A DNA stretch of 64,000 nucleotides from NCBI GenBank assembly GCA_050288105.1, contig JBNKDE010000009.1:172790-236789 (forward strand). Direction: 5' to 3'. Position numbers and translations under genes: made by a program. The stretch comes from JACNJF01 sp050288105. Lineage in GTDB: Bacteria; Pseudomonadota; Gammaproteobacteria; GCA-001735895. The number at the start of each line of letters is the position of its first letter. Positions within the stretch are counted from its first letter, which is position 1. Below, in pieces: positions 24,568-33,712 of the stretch. Below the pieces are notes generated by a model, which did not search any database, was not told the DNA's origin, and was given only the letters and a program-made list of their open reading frames with translations.

Positions 24568-26315
24568 TATTCACCTGGCTCCAGCTCAAGCTCTAATACT
24601 TCATCCTCGAGCAGCTCTTCACGCGACTGACCCGCCAGTTTCAGCACCTCATCTATAGAAGTTAAACCCTTGCTTGCATAATCATGCGCCACGTTCACCA
24701 GCGGTTGATAACCAGGCGCTCTCGCTGCTGCTTCTACAAAACCCTGTGTATCATCTCGACGCAATGCTTCAGCGAGCTCTGAATTCATCACCAGCAATTC
24801 ATATACACCCATACGGCCATGATAGCCGGTAAACCCGCAGTGCATACAGCCTTTGCCTTTTTTATATTCAAACTTCTCACTATCAAGATGTAACTGGTCA
24901 CGAATCCAGGTGGCTTCAAAAACATCAGGAATATAGGTTTCAGCACAGCTGCTACACACTTTTCGAACCAGACGCTGAGCAATCACTGAACGCAAGGTCG
25001 TCGCCAGCAGATAACCTTCAACGCCCATATCCAACAAGCGGGTAGCGGTAGAAACGGTATCATTGGTGTGCAACGTAGACAATACCAGATGCCCTGTCAT
25101 CGCTGCACTGACCCCTATTTCAACGGTTTCCCGATCACGCATTTCACCCACCATGATAATATCGGGATCCTGCCTTAAAGCAGCTCGCAATACAGAGGCA
25201 AAACTTAAACCAATTTTTGAATTAACCTGCACCTGACTGATTCGACTCAAGCGATACTCAACCGGGTCTTCTACGGTGATAATTTTTGCTTCTGCCTTAT
25301 TCAGCTCACTCAACGCGGCATATAGCGAAGTTGTTTTACCACTTCCTGTTGGCCCCGTTACCAGCACCATGCCGTGCGGCAGGTGAAAATTCTTTCGAAA
25401 CAGCCTAAGCAGCTCCGGCGGCATACCAAGCTGCTCAATATTAAGAGCACCGCGAGTCTGATCTAATAATCGCATCACGACGGATTCGCCATATTGAACT
25501 GGCATTGTAGATAGACGCACATCGATATCCCGATTATTCACAGTCATTTGAAAACGACCATCCTGTGGTAAGCGTTTTTCAGAGATATTTAAACCCGCCA
25601 TCAGTTTCAAACGCACCACAACAGCGGGAGCGATCTGTATCTCCTTCATCACCTGCTCATGCAACACGCCATCTATACGCTGGCGTATACGAATCACATT
25701 TTTATCCGGTTCGATATGAATATCGGACGCACCAACCTGAACAGCATCCTCAAAAATCGACTGTAACAGTTTGGCTACCGGTGCATCGGTCATTTCCGCC
25801 TGCAGCAGATTAGTCAGCTCGGCACTGCCGCTGGATAATTCCTGACCCAGTTCTTCAGCCAGTGCACTAATCTCTTCAGTACGGCGATAAACCTTGTCAA
25901 AGGTTAATAATAGATCACCTTCACGCACTATCGCCTGGCTCACAGGTTTGGATAATTTTTCCTGAATTTCATCTAGTGCATATAGATCGGTAGGATCAGC
26001 CATACCCACCAGATAATCGGTCGCTCGGTCCTCCAGCACTATGGCACGATATCTTCTTGCAATACTCTCCGAGAGCGTACGCACGACAGCTTCATCGTAG
26101 GTGAAGTTTCTCAGGTCTACCAGTGGAATACCAAGCTGACTCGACAACAGGTTTAAAATACTTTGCTCATCGATCATACCCAGTTCGATAAGTGTATTCC
26201 CGAGCTTACGTCCCAGCTTTTTCTGCTCCTGCAATGCAAGCTGCAGTTGATCGTCGGTGATTAACCCTTTCTCAACCAGTAGATCACCTAAACGTATTTT
26301 TTTTCGGAAAGCCAT
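24567..26315 (-). CDS. mshE: MSHA extension ATPase MshE with c-di-GMP-binding MshEN domain
   Basis: A 582-residue pilus ATPase. The N-terminal repeat RLGDLLVEKGLI...Q (8-31) matches the published MshEN c-di-GMP consensus at every position. A second repeat (37-60) matches except for Lys37 in place of Arg. The catalytic part has Walker A GPTGSGKTT (321-329), Asp box SDIHIEPD, Walker B RQDPDIIMVGEMRD and zinc-site Cys454, 457, 490, 493. It powers MSHA extension, and c-di-GMP binding couples this to surface attachment in Vibrio. The C-terminus is an acidic tail (EDEVLELELEPGE). Confidence 0.95.
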   Translation of the reverse strand: MAFRKKIRLGDLLVEKGLITDDQLQLALQEQKKLGRKLGNTLIELGMIDEQSILNLLSSQLGIPLVDLRNFTYDEAVVRTLSESIARRYRAIVLEDRATDYLVGMADPTDLYALDEIQEKLSKPVSQAIVREGDLLLTFDKVYRRTEEISALAEELGQELSSGSAELTNLLQAEMTDAPVAKLLQSIFEDAVQVGASDIHIEPDKNVIRIRQRIDGVLHEQVMKEIQIAPAVVVRLKLMAGLNISEKRLPQDGRFQMTVNNRDIDVRLSTMPVQYGESVVMRLLDQTRGALNIEQLGMPPELLRLFRKNFHLPHGMVLVTGPTGSGKTTSLYAALSELNKAEAKIITVEDPVEYRLSRISQVQVNSKIGLSFASVLRAALRQDPDIIMVGEMRDRETVEIGVSAAMTGHLVLSTLHTNDTVSTATRLLDMGVEGYLLATTLRSVIAQRLVRKVCSSCAETYIPDVFEATWIRDQLHLDSEKFEYKKGKGCMHCGFTGYHGRMGVYELLVMNSELAEALRRDDTQGFVEAAARAPGYQPLVNVAHDYASKGLTSIDEVLKLAGQSREELLEDEVLELELEPGE

Positions 26316-26337
26316 AGGTTTCGGTTATCTCCTGATA

Positions 26338-27705
26338 TTAGTTGGATAACTGTTTAATTTTAGACTGTACAAATTCATGCAGGCGCTCACTCATAGCTCC
26401 GCTACGTAATGCCATTTGATATGAATCCAGAGCCTGGTCGCGTTGCGACAGATTCTGCTGTGAAATCGCTAAACTAATCCAGAGCCGGGGCTGCTGAGGG
26501 TTCATCTTTAAAGCCAGGCCAAAATACTCCACAGCAAGCTGGTGCTGCTCGGTACGCTGATAACTGGTCGCCATCAAGCTGACCATTTGCAGGTTGTCTG
26601 TCACAGAACTGAATTTATCGATCAAACGCTGATATTGTTTCTCTGAAAACAGTCTGTTCGCTTCATATAACTGAAATACAATGTCACCTGGATAAATCTC
26701 CAGCGAGCTATCCAGGATAGAATTAAACGTTTCAGGCATTTTTTTAGCATCCAGAATACTCAGCAAATGGATTCGCGCCTGCCTGTCTACGTCACTACCT
26801 AATAACTGCTGTAAAGCCTGTGTGGCTGAGGTCAGGTCGCCCTGTTTAGCTGAATTGATTGCAGCATCTAATCGCAGTTGATCGCTAGCCTGATTCTTTA
26901 CCGGGCGTATCTGGAGCTTCACTGGAGAACTAACCTGTTTTTCCTCAGGCATTTCTAGCACTGGAGATGGGGAGCCTGTTTTCTGCTCAGACTGCGATAC
27001 CCCATCAATCACCCTCTTATCCACAGCCCCTTTTGATTGCACTGACACCTTATTGTCCTGATTAAGCATCAGATTCTTTTTTAAACGAATCAACCAGTAA
27101 TAAGCCGAGTCATCTCGACGTTCCTGCGTATCAACCAGCACACCCGGCTGCGTATCAAAACGAATCTCTATATCCGGTTCCAGAGTCGAAATCTGAATCT
27201 GCTTTAACCAGGGACTGTCGGCAATAATGGGAGCAGAAATTGCATTTGCCACATCTCTGATGATGAACACATAACGATTATTTGAACGTTGTTTCAGGAA
27301 ACTCGGAGCAAACTCAGTCAACTGAAATTCCAGCTGCATATACTCTGCATTCTCGCTGATCTGCAAACCGGTGATTTGATTCGGAAGCAGCTGAGCTGAA
27401 GCAGCAGGCTGTAGTGTTTCCTCTGCATTTTTCTGCGTAGCAACAACTTGTTCAATCGGTGTCTCCAGTCCCTTAATAGCTGAAGGTGATTTCAAAGCTT
27501 GATCAACCTGAACCTGATGCAAAGATTCAATAGCCCCAACAGCGTAAACACCAATTGCCAGCAATACCACCGGTATTACAACCCACCAGTAGCGTGTAAA
27601 GGGCGATGTTTTCGTACTCGAATCGGCTACCGTACTCACTCCGAGCGGCGCAAAGGAGGTTGGTTTACTATCCAGATCTTTCAGTACGCTATTGATAACA
27701 CTCAT
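26338..27705 (-). CDS. mshN: MSHA biogenesis TPR protein MshN
   Basis: A 455-residue protein with a short cytoplasmic N-terminus, one membrane helix (about 39-58), an AMIN-like beta domain (about 110-210) and C-terminal TPR repeats (about 280-450). It overlaps mshM by four bases (ATGA) and precedes mshE by 22 bases, the standard mshM-N-E order. MshN is thought to link secretin and inner-membrane parts in the periplasm. Confidence 0.88.
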   Translation of the reverse strand: MSVINSVLKDLDSKPTSFAPLGVSTVADSSTKTSPFTRYWWVVIPVVLLAIGVYAVGAIESLHQVQVDQALKSPSAIKGLETPIEQVVATQKNAEETLQPAASAQLLPNQITGLQISENAEYMQLEFQLTEFAPSFLKQRSNNRYVFIIRDVANAISAPIIADSPWLKQIQISTLEPDIEIRFDTQPGVLVDTQERRDDSAYYWLIRLKKNLMLNQDNKVSVQSKGAVDKRVIDGVSQSEQKTGSPSPVLEMPEEKQVSSPVKLQIRPVKNQASDQLRLDAAINSAKQGDLTSATQALQQLLGSDVDRQARIHLLSILDAKKMPETFNSILDSSLEIYPGDIVFQLYEANRLFSEKQYQRLIDKFSSVTDNLQMVSLMATSYQRTEQHQLAVEYFGLALKMNPQQPRLWISLAISQQNLSQRDQALDSYQMALRSGAMSERLHEFVQSKIKQLSN

Positions 27706-28601
27706 ATCAGACCCTGAGTGATCATTGGTAGTAGTAATAATGGAACTGCATAAACCGTCAACTGCCGCAATAGGCCCGCAAAACTCAAACTGGATAGCTT
27801 AACCTGATGGCTGTCTTCTGCTGCCTGTTTAATCTGTTTCGCCGTCACATAAAAGCTGCCACTGGAGTAGGCCAACATCAGCGCCTTGTTACAGATCAGA
27901 TTGATCAGGCGCGGAACGCCCTGAGTTTTTTTACATAACAACTTCAGTGAAGTCTCGTCAAATAAATTCGGCCCGTTGTATCCGGCAGATTTTAGTCGGT
28001 GCTGCACATACTGCTTAATTGTTTCGTCATTCAGCGCGGAGAGTTGACAGCTATGTGCGATGCGTTGCCTCAATTGACGAATTGAATCATCACTCAGTTT
28101 TCGGTCTAATTCCGGTTGACCGAACAGCACGATCTGCACCAGTTTCTTCTTCTCAGTTTCAAGGTTACTCAGTAAACGAATGGCCTCCAGACTTTCTACT
28201 GGCAACGATTGTGCTTCATCCAGCAAAATTACTGTTTTGCGGCCTGCTCTGGCATTCTCGATTAGCTTTAGGTTGATTGCTGAAAGATAGTGAGCGCCGT
28301 CTACCTGATCAAGGATATCCATTTCTTCGGCCACACCACGCAAAAGCGCGTCACAACTCATATATGGGTTAGGGATATAAACAGTTTCAAAACTGTCATC
28401 AAGCAGGTTAAGCAATTTACGGCATAGCAGGGTTTTTCCTGTTCCTACTTCCCCCGTCAACTTGATAAACCCTTCTCCGTTTTTTATCGCCACCGCAAGC
28501 ACATTCAAAGCGTCCTGATGCGTTAACGTCTGGCAATAGAATTCGGTATCCGGGGTAAGATTAAAGGGCTTCTCCTTCAGGCCATAATATTGCTCATACA
28601 T
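27702..28601 (-). CDS. mshM: MSHA biogenesis AAA ATPase MshM
   Basis: A 299-residue ExeA-family ATPase beginning MYEQYYGLKEKPF, with Walker A GEVGTGKT (50-57) and Walker B VILLDEAQ. A single hydrophobic segment lies at the very C-terminus (about 275-297) with no periplasmic extension, unlike its 548-residue paralogue at 16795-18441. Start overlaps the mshL stop and the stop overlaps the mshN start, so translation is coupled. Confidence 0.92.
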   Translation of the reverse strand: MYEQYYGLKEKPFNLTPDTEFYCQTLTHQDALNVLAVAIKNGEGFIKLTGEVGTGKTLLCRKLLNLLDDSFETVYIPNPYMSCDALLRGVAEEMDILDQVDGAHYLSAINLKLIENARAGRKTVILLDEAQSLPVESLEAIRLLSNLETEKKKLVQIVLFGQPELDRKLSDDSIRQLRQRIAHSCQLSALNDETIKQYVQHRLKSAGYNGPNLFDETSLKLLCKKTQGVPRLINLICNKALMLAYSSGSFYVTAKQIKQAAEDSHQVKLSSLSFAGLLRQLTVYAVPLLLLPMITQGLI

Positions 28602-30316
28602 TACTCACCTTCTGGATTACCCTGCTCGACCTTCTGCAGTTGCTCTATACGCTGCTGGCTCTGACGAATATAACTGGACCAGGTCTGGTTACTGTTTACC
28701 ACCAGAGGTTTCAACAGTATGACCAGTTCACTACGCGTATTTATCTTTCGCTTCTGTCCAAAAAAGTTACCCAAAAAAGGCACATCGCTGACACCAGGAA
28801 CACCCGAGTCATCATTTGCAGTACTGTTCTGCATCAGACCACCAATAACTACTACCTGACCACTCATCGCCTTAACCACTGAATCAGACTCACGCACAGT
28901 GCTTAGCGCCAGAGGTAATTGCTGCGTCTGTCCACCTATGGTGATATTTTTGGTCTGGTCATTCACCTCACTGACACTGGGGTGAATGTGCAGAATTACC
29001 TGATCTTCCTCACTAATCTGGGGCGTCACATCCAGAGCTATACCAGAAAAGAAAGGTGTCAAAGTAACACTGGGCGTAGTCAGGGAAGTGATTGCGCCAG
29101 TAGAAGTGGTTGATGTCACTTCGGTAACAAAAAACTCATCCGAACCGACTTTTATTACCGCCTTCTGGTTATTTACCGTAGAAACCCGAGGACTGGAAAG
29201 CACCTGAACATCACCCTGAGAGCTTAACAATCTGAGCAGCACAGCAAAGTCATCAGCTCCGGCACCAATAGCAAACATATTTGCGAAAGACGCATTATCA
29301 ACAGCTGTAAGTGCCTGCGTAGGAGTAAACACGCCGTTAGAATCATATAAGGCAGCAGAACCATTTTGAATGCCTGCTGTACCCGCAAAAATACTATCCC
29401 CTGACCTGGATGCCAATGCCGCCCAGTCTATACCCGACTGGTAACTATCATTCAGTTTAACTTCAATAATCTTGGCTTCCAGTATCACCTGTCTTTGCAG
29501 GTTTTTCTGCGCACTATTTAAATACGCCTCTACGTCCCTTAACTCACCAGGCATACCACGCACGATAACCAGACCCGCGTGCTGGTCTACAACCACTGAG
29601 CGGCCCGCACCCTGTCCCACAATAGCCTGGATTGTTGCTGCCAGCGTAGACCAGAAGTCAGCCTTGCTGGTCGTTTTAATACTACTGGATCTCAGAGTTT
29701 CTGTATTATTCTGGGATGACGAACCGTTATCACTGTTATTGTCATTCCCGTTTGAATTATTATTACCAGAGTTATTAATCTGACCCGAACTTACCGTCAT
29801 GCTTGACTCGCCATCGCGGCTGATATTCAGGTAGTTAACCTGGAAGATGCGCGACTGAATGCGCGCAGGCAATACAATATAACCATTGTCTGTCTTACGG
29901 TATTCGTAGCCATAAACCTCACGAACCAGCTTCATCACATCTTCTACGCTGACCTTTTTCAGATCCAGGCTGATATTCCCGCTCACACTGGGGTGCACTA
30001 CCATATTCACATCGGTATCGGCCACCAGGCTCATAAAGAAAACATCGGCTGGTGCATTTGCAACCGAAATATCGAATCGAGGTTCAGGTTTAACATCCGC
30101 CTTTAAACCCGGCACCAGAATTCCTGTTGGCGGCATCAGGTCGTTCATCACTTCAGGTGGGGCCTGAATGGGGTCAGAAACAACTTCATCACTCGCCTGC
30201 TGCATATGAGCACGAATATCATCTTTGGTTTGTTGACTTCTTTCCAGAGTCTGCTGGCTCGCACAGGAAACCAGAAACAATAAGGATGAAATAACTAAGG
30301 CCCTGAGATTTATCAT
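28601..30316 (-). CDS. mshL: MSHA outer-membrane secretin MshL
   Basis: A 571-residue secretin lipoprotein with lipobox LVSC (Cys18) and an N-terminal secretin domain (about 80-165). An Asn/Ser/Gly-rich linker (about 170-212) lies before a C-terminal beta-barrel region with VIGGLMQNS, PGVSDVPFLGNFFG and SELVILLKPLVV. It forms the outer-membrane pore for the MSHA pilus. It overlaps mshK by four bases (ATGA). Confidence 0.94.
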   Translation of the reverse strand: MINLRALVISSLLFLVSCASQQTLERSQQTKDDIRAHMQQASDEVVSDPIQAPPEVMNDLMPPTGILVPGLKADVKPEPRFDISVANAPADVFFMSLVADTDVNMVVHPSVSGNISLDLKKVSVEDVMKLVREVYGYEYRKTDNGYIVLPARIQSRIFQVNYLNISRDGESSMTVSSGQINNSGNNNSNGNDNNSDNGSSSQNNTETLRSSSIKTTSKADFWSTLAATIQAIVGQGAGRSVVVDQHAGLVIVRGMPGELRDVEAYLNSAQKNLQRQVILEAKIIEVKLNDSYQSGIDWAALASRSGDSIFAGTAGIQNGSAALYDSNGVFTPTQALTAVDNASFANMFAIGAGADDFAVLLRLLSSQGDVQVLSSPRVSTVNNQKAVIKVGSDEFFVTEVTSTTSTGAITSLTTPSVTLTPFFSGIALDVTPQISEEDQVILHIHPSVSEVNDQTKNITIGGQTQQLPLALSTVRESDSVVKAMSGQVVVIGGLMQNSTANDDSGVPGVSDVPFLGNFFGQKRKINTRSELVILLKPLVVNSNQTWSSYIRQSQQRIEQLQKVEQGNPEGE

Positions 30317-30699
30317 AACTTCTTCTCGTTGAGAGATTTTTTAATCGAGTAATCTACACCGGGTAGCTTCAGAACAATAACTTTACCATTGCGGACCAAC
30401 CTGACGTGGTCAGGCTGCAGGCTGACTAGTCTGGCACCCGCAATCTTTTCTCCTTTTCTCACCAGCGTATTATTAATAATGGCATGCTGCCTGCCAGATG
30501 AGATAAGGATTGAGTTCAATACCCACGGTTTTTTCTGCTTTTCACTGTTAGCTGGTTTATTAACTACAGCCGTATTCTTTAATTTTTCCAGCCTGAATTT
30601 ATTCAGTGCAAACGCTGGAGGCTTCATTGGGTCGCGCATCTCGTCCGCAATCGACTGAGTGCTTAGCAAAGCCACGCAAAGTAGTAACAGTATCCGCAT
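30313..30699 (-). CDS. mshK: MSHA biogenesis protein MshK
   Basis: A 128-residue periplasmic protein with signal peptide (MRILLLLCVALLSTQSIADE), an MRDPMKPPAF motif after cleavage and a C-terminal beta domain containing AIINNTLVRKGE, as in MshK/GspB pilotin-like partners of secretins. I use the ATG at 30699, which overlaps the mshJ stop (TGATG), rather than a TTG 15 bases upstream that would spoil the signal peptide. Confidence 0.85.
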   Translation of the reverse strand: MRILLLLCVALLSTQSIADEMRDPMKPPAFALNKFRLEKLKNTAVVNKPANSEKQKKPWVLNSILISSGRQHAIINNTLVRKGEKIAGARLVSLQPDHVRLVRNGKVIVLKLPGVDYSIKKSLNEKKL

Positions 30700-31352
30700 C
30701 ACAACCCCACCCAATGCTCACTATCGCTGAGTGTAGAAATTTCAATTTCGACCTTTATCGTAGGATACTCTTCCAGTTCCAACGAAATACGATCCCAGAT
30801 TAATTTCCACGGTAGCGTTTCGAGATTTTTAACGTAATTGAGTATATCCAGATACGAGCCCTGAAAGTTTATCTGCATCACATGTCGATAAATTTCAGCC
30901 TGTTGATCATCCGGGGACTCTGGTTGGAAAGCAGGGCGCACTTCTTTTCTTTTTAAGCCCGTCAGTTTAAGTTTTGAGTCTTTAAAAATCATGTTCTGCA
31001 TCAGCTCGAACATATCGTCCGGCTCAATGAGCTCAAGCGTTTTCCGTTGTAACAGCTGTTTCACTCTCTCCAGCTCTCCGCGCAATAAATCGAGCTGGGC
31101 TAATTTAGGCTTATTCACACCTTCTTTTATGCTCTGCGCAATCTGACTACTGGTGTTATCCAGCAGCTGAATTTCATTTTCGATAGCAGAATTTTGCTGA
31201 ATAAGCGACGCACGAGTCTCAAGCTGTTGCATGGCGAACAGATACCACCACAGATAACACACCACGACCAGCAGCGTAACAACAATTAAAGCGCGCTCCC
31301 TGATCGAAAGCGCATCGAATTTCGCAGCGTATTGTTTATATTGACTATTCAT
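30699..31352 (-). CDS. mshJ: MSHA biogenesis protein MshJ (PilO/GspM-like)
   Basis: A 217-residue inner-membrane protein: cytoplasmic N-terminus, membrane helix (about 18-38), coiled coil (about 40-100) and periplasmic alpha/beta domain, the PilO plan. The start is set at the ATG at 31352, overlapping the mshI2 stop by eight bases; a longer form would need a TTG at 31373. Part of the MshI-J-K alignment complex. Confidence 0.85.
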   Translation of the reverse strand: MNSQYKQYAAKFDALSIRERALIVVTLLVVVCYLWWYLFAMQQLETRASLIQQNSAIENEIQLLDNTSSQIAQSIKEGVNKPKLAQLDLLRGELERVKQLLQRKTLELIEPDDMFELMQNMIFKDSKLKLTGLKRKEVRPAFQPESPDDQQAEIYRHVMQINFQGSYLDILNYVKNLETLPWKLIWDRISLELEEYPTIKVEIEISTLSDSEHWVGL

Positions 31353-31947
31353 CGCTTGCGGCTCTACTCGCAATCACAAAATCCACTTTCCAGTCACGCT
31401 GTTCGTCTCTGCCCAGTTCAAAAACATCAAACACATGCCCCTCAAATAAATCTCGCGCCTGAAATCGAGTAAAGTACTCTGGCACTGTTTCTGCCTGTAA
31501 AGCACTACCTGATATTCGGATAAAATCACCAGCCAGAGATATCTGATTTAACCACAGATCGCTGCCCGACAGACTTGCCAACTCGGACAGGTTCTGTGAA
31601 AAACCCTGGCCCGATCCAAACTGATTATTTTCCACAAAGTCCAGCATACGCTTGCGAACTTTAATATCTTTAGAAAGCTGTAAAATCTGCTGATCCAGAT
31701 CATTCGCAGCGAGAAGCCTTTCCAGTTCTTTTTTCAGTTGCTCCAGGCGCTGGCTGGAAAGCAGCTTCTGTTGTTCATTCTGTTGCAGACGTAAGGTTTC
31801 CTCAGCGATCATATTTGTATATAGAAAACTCAAGGCAATCAGGGCGCATATCACTAGCCCGGACAAAATTAATCCATTCAGTGCGCTGAGCAACAGCTTC
31901 TTTTCCTTGAAGCGTTCTTGATAAAGATTAATTTCCTGAACAATCAT
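31345..31947 (-). CDS. MSHA biogenesis protein MshI2 (PilN-like)
   Basis: A 200-residue protein starting MIVQEINLYQERF, the PilN-type N-terminal motif that binds PilM in type IV pilus systems. A membrane helix (about 24-48), coiled coil and periplasmic domain follow. The ATG at 31947 overlaps the mshI1 stop (ATGA), which decides the start over an in-frame upstream codon at 31989. Confidence 0.87.
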   Translation of the reverse strand: MIVQEINLYQERFKEKKLLLSALNGLILSGLVICALIALSFLYTNMIAEETLRLQQNEQQKLLSSQRLEQLKKELERLLAANDLDQQILQLSKDIKVRKRMLDFVENNQFGSGQGFSQNLSELASLSGSDLWLNQISLAGDFIRISGSALQAETVPEYFTRFQARDLFEGHVFDVFELGRDEQRDWKVDFVIASRAASDE

Positions 31948-32858
31948 TGTTGAATCCCGCGCAGGGCCGCGCAGTAAGCTGCGAAACAATGGGGATCCAG
32001 GGAAGGAGTCGCATTCGACTCAATCATTATTTGTGCAAAATCAAGCTCGTAGGGTAGATAGTTTTGCAGATATTTCGCCATTTTTTCAACCACTGCCGTT
32101 TGCGGGAAGATTACCATTCGATGGACTGCGGCCAGGCCGTAAGTCGCCTCAAAATAGTCCATAGAGCGTTGTAATTCCAGCAGCAGATTATCATAAAGTG
32201 CCTCGGCATCTTCCGCTCCCTCAATATCCAGCAATCCGATCTTAAAATCGCGGGCCACATGCAGATCATTATTGTGGTAAATGGAAATCCGCCCCTGATG
32301 GTCTGAGAACTGTAATATGGCACTGGTCTGACCTTCGCTTTCCTGTAGCAGGCAATAGTTTCTGGCAACCAGATCGTGGATATCTATTGCCTTTAGCTCA
32401 AGCCCCGACTGTTTGATAATATCAACATAGGAGCCCACAACCTTTTCATTCGCGACTACGGCATTGATATGACTGACAGGACTTTTGCTAGAAGGCGGCA
32501 TATCAAACACGTCAACCACAGCAGTGGAAACATCGTAACTGATTAAGTCCTTTATCTTCCAGCTGACCGCCTGTATCAGCTCATTGTCTTCAACCGCAGG
32601 TTTGTCCAGCTGAAATACCTGAACGTCGTGCTTGGCAATCAGACTGACACAGGGTGTATCCTTAAGCCCGTTCTGATCTACCCATTGCTTTAACACCTGC
32701 GTTTGCTCTTTTACCCCAACCGCCGGCATAAAAGCGCTACGCCGGACTGCACCAGAGTTCTTTTTTCTGGTAGCGACCTCAACAGCTGCCACACCGGTGG
32801 ACGTAAAATCTACTCCTACCTGATAGCCCGTTGGTTTTGAAGAAAACAATCCCAGCAT
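31944..32858 (-). CDS. mshI: MSHA biogenesis protein MshI1 (PilM-like)
   Basis: A 304-residue cytoplasmic protein with an actin-like PilM fold suggested by VGVDFTSTGVAAVEV near the N-terminus and by its size. It should recruit MshI2 and connect to the ATPase. It is the first gene of the mshI1-I2-J-K-L-M-N-E-G-F operon, whose promoter must lie in the 330-base gap upstream. Confidence 0.88.
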   Translation of the reverse strand: MLGLFSSKPTGYQVGVDFTSTGVAAVEVATRKKNSGAVRRSAFMPAVGVKEQTQVLKQWVDQNGLKDTPCVSLIAKHDVQVFQLDKPAVEDNELIQAVSWKIKDLISYDVSTAVVDVFDMPPSSKSPVSHINAVVANEKVVGSYVDIIKQSGLELKAIDIHDLVARNYCLLQESEGQTSAILQFSDHQGRISIYHNNDLHVARDFKIGLLDIEGAEDAEALYDNLLLELQRSMDYFEATYGLAAVHRMVIFPQTAVVEKMAKYLQNYLPYELDFAQIMIESNATPSLDPHCFAAYCAALRGIQQ

Positions 32859-33188
32859 TTACACTTCTCGCGTTTTACCACATCAACCAGGCGCATTCGA
32901 CCTGGACAAAGTTACTCAACATAATTGTTAGCGTTTAATAAGCAATAGAAACTCTCGCACCTGATCGTCGACGCGAGAGAGCGCCAAATGTGTAGAATGA
33001 CGCTGCGCTCGCACCATAAACCATCAGTTGCTACTCTGCCACTCCAGACAAGCAACCTGTAACATCCGGCGCTATCATTATTATTATTCTAGAGATTGCT
33101 TAAAATAAGTAATATAACCTATTGTCATTGCTATAAATTTTAGACTTTATACATTATATTTCAAGGCAAATTAAATAAATACCTGATT
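32859..33188. other. 330-base intergenic control region between mshI1 and trmL
   Basis: Divergent gap holding the promoter of the main msh operon (minus) and that of trmL (plus). It contains a 7-bp inverted repeat, CTCTCGC (32952-32958) with GCGAGAG (32973-32979), about 95 bases upstream of mshI1, which could fold in the msh leader or bind a regulator. A shorter CCAGG/CCTGG pair lies near 32890-32907. The trmL-proximal 120 bases are AT-rich with several TATA-like boxes, so no single promoter can be chosen. I see no open reading frame or RNA gene. Confidence 0.5.
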
Positions 33189-33650
33189 ATGCTTCATATC
33201 GTACTATTTGAACCCGAAATCCCACCCAACACAGGGAATATTATCAGGCTGGCTGCAAACACAGGATACCAGCTACACCTGATTAAACCTTTGGGCTTCG
33301 CACTTGAGGATAAATTATTACGCAGGGCTGGACTTGATTATCACGAATGGGCTCAGGTCATCCAGCACGAGTCGTATGAGGATTTTCTGTCAGCAGTTGA
33401 TTTTCATAAACTCTATGCATTTACCACCAAAGGCCATCAAAACTACTGCGAGATACCTTATCAACCAAATGATGTCCTACTGTTTGGCCCTGAAACTCGT
33501 GGGCTGCCGACAGAAATACTGCACAGTTTACCCCCAGAGCAGAAAGCTCGTCTGCCTATGCTCGAGCATTCCAGAAGCCTGAACCTGTCGAATACCGTTG
33601 CAATAGCGGTTTATGAAAGCTGGCGCCAACTGGGTTTCAGCGGCGCATAA
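33189..33650 (+). CDS. trmL: tRNA (cytidine(34)-2'-O)-methyltransferase TrmL
   Basis: A 153-residue SPOUT methyltransferase that 2'-O-methylates the wobble base of leucine tRNAs. Family motifs are complete: N-terminal IPPNTGNIIRLAANTG, motif 2 FGPETRGLP (99-107) and motif 3 RSLNLSNTVAIA (129-140), which forms the SAM-binding trefoil knot. In E. coli its homologue yibK is also close to gpsA-secB-grxC. Confidence 0.95.
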   Translation: MLHIVLFEPEIPPNTGNIIRLAANTGYQLHLIKPLGFALEDKLLRRAGLDYHEWAQVIQHESYEDFLSAVDFHKLYAFTTKGHQNYCEIPYQPNDVLLFGPETRGLPTEILHSLPPEQKARLPMLEHSRSLNLSNTVAIAVYESWRQLGFSGA

Positions 33651-33712
33651 GAAACCCTGCAAAGCCATACAGGACACTTCCGGAGTATGAAGGTCTCAGG
33701 CAGTTGGTGAGA

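Noticed and set aside
32995..33022. Possible sigma-54 site upstream of mshI1 on the minus strand (GG-N10-GC spacing)
   Set aside because: Only the GG and GC dinucleotides fit; most other consensus positions differ, so a chance match is likely.
33075..33087. Short ATT trinucleotide run upstream of trmL
   Set aside because: Only about four units, in an AT-rich gap; nothing suggests phase variation.
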